A stretch of 64,000 bases of DNA from Fen731 sp964481885 (lineage in GTDB: Bacteria; Actinomycetota; Humimicrobiia; Humimicrobiales; Humimicrobiaceae): NCBI GenBank assembly GCA_964481885.1, contig CAYZUS010000008.1, positions 14,066-78,065 on the forward strand. The letters run 5' to 3'. This document shows positions 63,396 through 64,000 of this stretch, in pieces (the stretch's first letter is position 1; every line of letters begins with the position of its first letter). A program made the translations under genes and the position numbers. The notes under the pieces are model-generated. The model saw only the letters and a program-made list of their open reading frames with translations, was not told the DNA's origin and made no database searches.

Positions 63396-64000
63396 ATGCA
63401 GCAAAACATTTTAAATAACCCGGTAGATTTTACAATACTAATTCCTGCCTATAATGAGGAAAGTAATATTATTGCCACAATTAAAGAAACTGCCAATGTT
63501 CTTGAAGCATTCAACCCTTCTTATGAGATAATAGTCATCGACGATGGAAGCCGCGACAATACCTGCCAAAAAGTTGCAGATTTTGTCAATTCCGGAAACA
63601 GTAAAGTTAAAGTCCAGAGTTATTTTCCAAACAGGGGGAAGGGCCATGCCCTTCAATTCGGCACAGGTTTTGCCAGCGGAAACCATATATTGTTTCTGGA
63701 TGCAGACCTTGACCTTCATCCGTCTCAACTCTTGGAAATGTACAGGATAATGCAGGAAAACGGCGCAGATGTTGTAATCGGGTCCAAAATGCACAAAGAT
63801 TCAAAGATTAATTACCCGTTTTTAAGAAAAATATTAAGCTCTTCATACTATCTGCTCATAAAGGTCCTTTTCAGGCTGAAAGTAAAGGACACGCAGACTG
63901 GCATAAAACTATTTAAGCAGGAGGCCTTGAAAAACTGTATTTCACAGGTACTCGTAAAAAGATACGCATTTGATCTGGAGCTTTTGGTAATTATCAACAG
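63396..64000 (+). CDS. Family 2 glycosyltransferase (polyprenyl-phosphate mannose/glucose synthase-like), cut by window edge
   Basis: The first 201 residues of a GT-A enzyme: VDFTILIPAYNEESNIIATI, EIIVIDDGSRDNTCQ, NRGKGHALQFGTGFASG, ILFLDADLDLHP (DxD) and KDTQTGIKLFKQ are the classical landmarks of dolichol/undecaprenyl-phosphate sugar synthases. I start it at ATG 63396; an upstream ATG at 63391 is out of frame. The C-terminal part lies beyond base 64000. It follows galE by 112 bp. Confidence 0.9.
   Translation, partial: MQQNILNNPVDFTILIPAYNEESNIIATIKETANVLEAFNPSYEIIVIDDGSRDNTCQKVADFVNSGNSKVKVQSYFPNRGKGHALQFGTGFASGNHILFLDADLDLHPSQLLEMYRIMQENGADVVIGSKMHKDSKINYPFLRKILSSSYYLLIKVLFRLKVKDTQTGIKLFKQEALKNCISQVLVKRYAFDLELLVIIN

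Noticed and set aside
1..64000. tRNA, rRNA and insertion sequences
   Set aside because: I looked for tRNA T-loop patterns, rRNA landmarks and transposase motifs in the spacers and found none that I could support.

Overview
The window is a bacterial chromosome segment of moderate to low GC. It reads as a draft or metagenome-assembled scaffold: it holds two 100-N gaps, both flanked by an identical 55-bp sequence. An LCP-family cell-wall protein with a LytR C-terminal domain, MurA, a GerMN protein and several lipoproteins suggest a monoderm (Gram-positive-type) organism. TTG starts, strong GGAGG-type ribosome sites and a few apparently leaderless genes fit an Actinomycetota-like or other deep monoderm lineage, but the sequence does not settle the phylum. 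I see no rRNA, tRNA, CRISPR array, transposase or phage structural gene.

Layout. (1) 1-13.3 kb, glycogen and alpha-glucan metabolism. A minus-strand series (glgB, GH57/DUF3536 hydrolase, malQ, glgC cut by the left edge) diverges from plus-strand glgA, which is followed closely by a sensor kinase, a stand-alone receiver and a GalT-type enzyme. (2) 13.5-21.6 kb, a complete F-type ATP synthase operon in the classical order I-a-c-b-delta-alpha-gamma-beta-epsilon. (3) 21.9-26.9 kb, a signalling operon: CheR-type methyltransferase, large hybrid histidine kinase, receiver/HD-GYP protein. (4) 27.2-33.8 kb, envelope synthesis: murA, LCP protein, CapD-type nucleotide-sugar dehydratase, priming sugar transferase. 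(5) 33.9-59.8 kb, an accessory region. Toxin-antitoxin-like modules (two VapBC, an AbiEii-like pair, a split HipBST, a HicAB-like pair with a TIGR04255 protein, a ParDE/RelBE pair, AbrB-like and orphan antitoxins, Fic, NYN) are interleaved with membrane glycosyltransferase-like genes, two metallophosphoesterases, twin collagen-tailed exported miniproteins, an AlbA/ATPase-like regulator and an SNF2 helicase/SWIM pair. (6) 60.1-64 kb, a Ser/Thr-rich lipoprotein, a GerMN protein, a GalE-like epimerase and a GT2 glycosyltransferase cut by the right edge.

Three themes stand out. First, many conserved enzymes (MalQ, GlgB, GlgA, AtpG, an epimerase, SNF2, HipT, a phosphoesterase) carry lineage-specific polar, repeat-like in-frame insertions, and similar short repeats fill several intergenic regions. 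Second, hipB is preceded by four matching palindromic operators spaced by whole helical turns. Third, both N gaps appear artificial: collapsing the 55-bp overlap restores one uninterrupted reading frame in each case.
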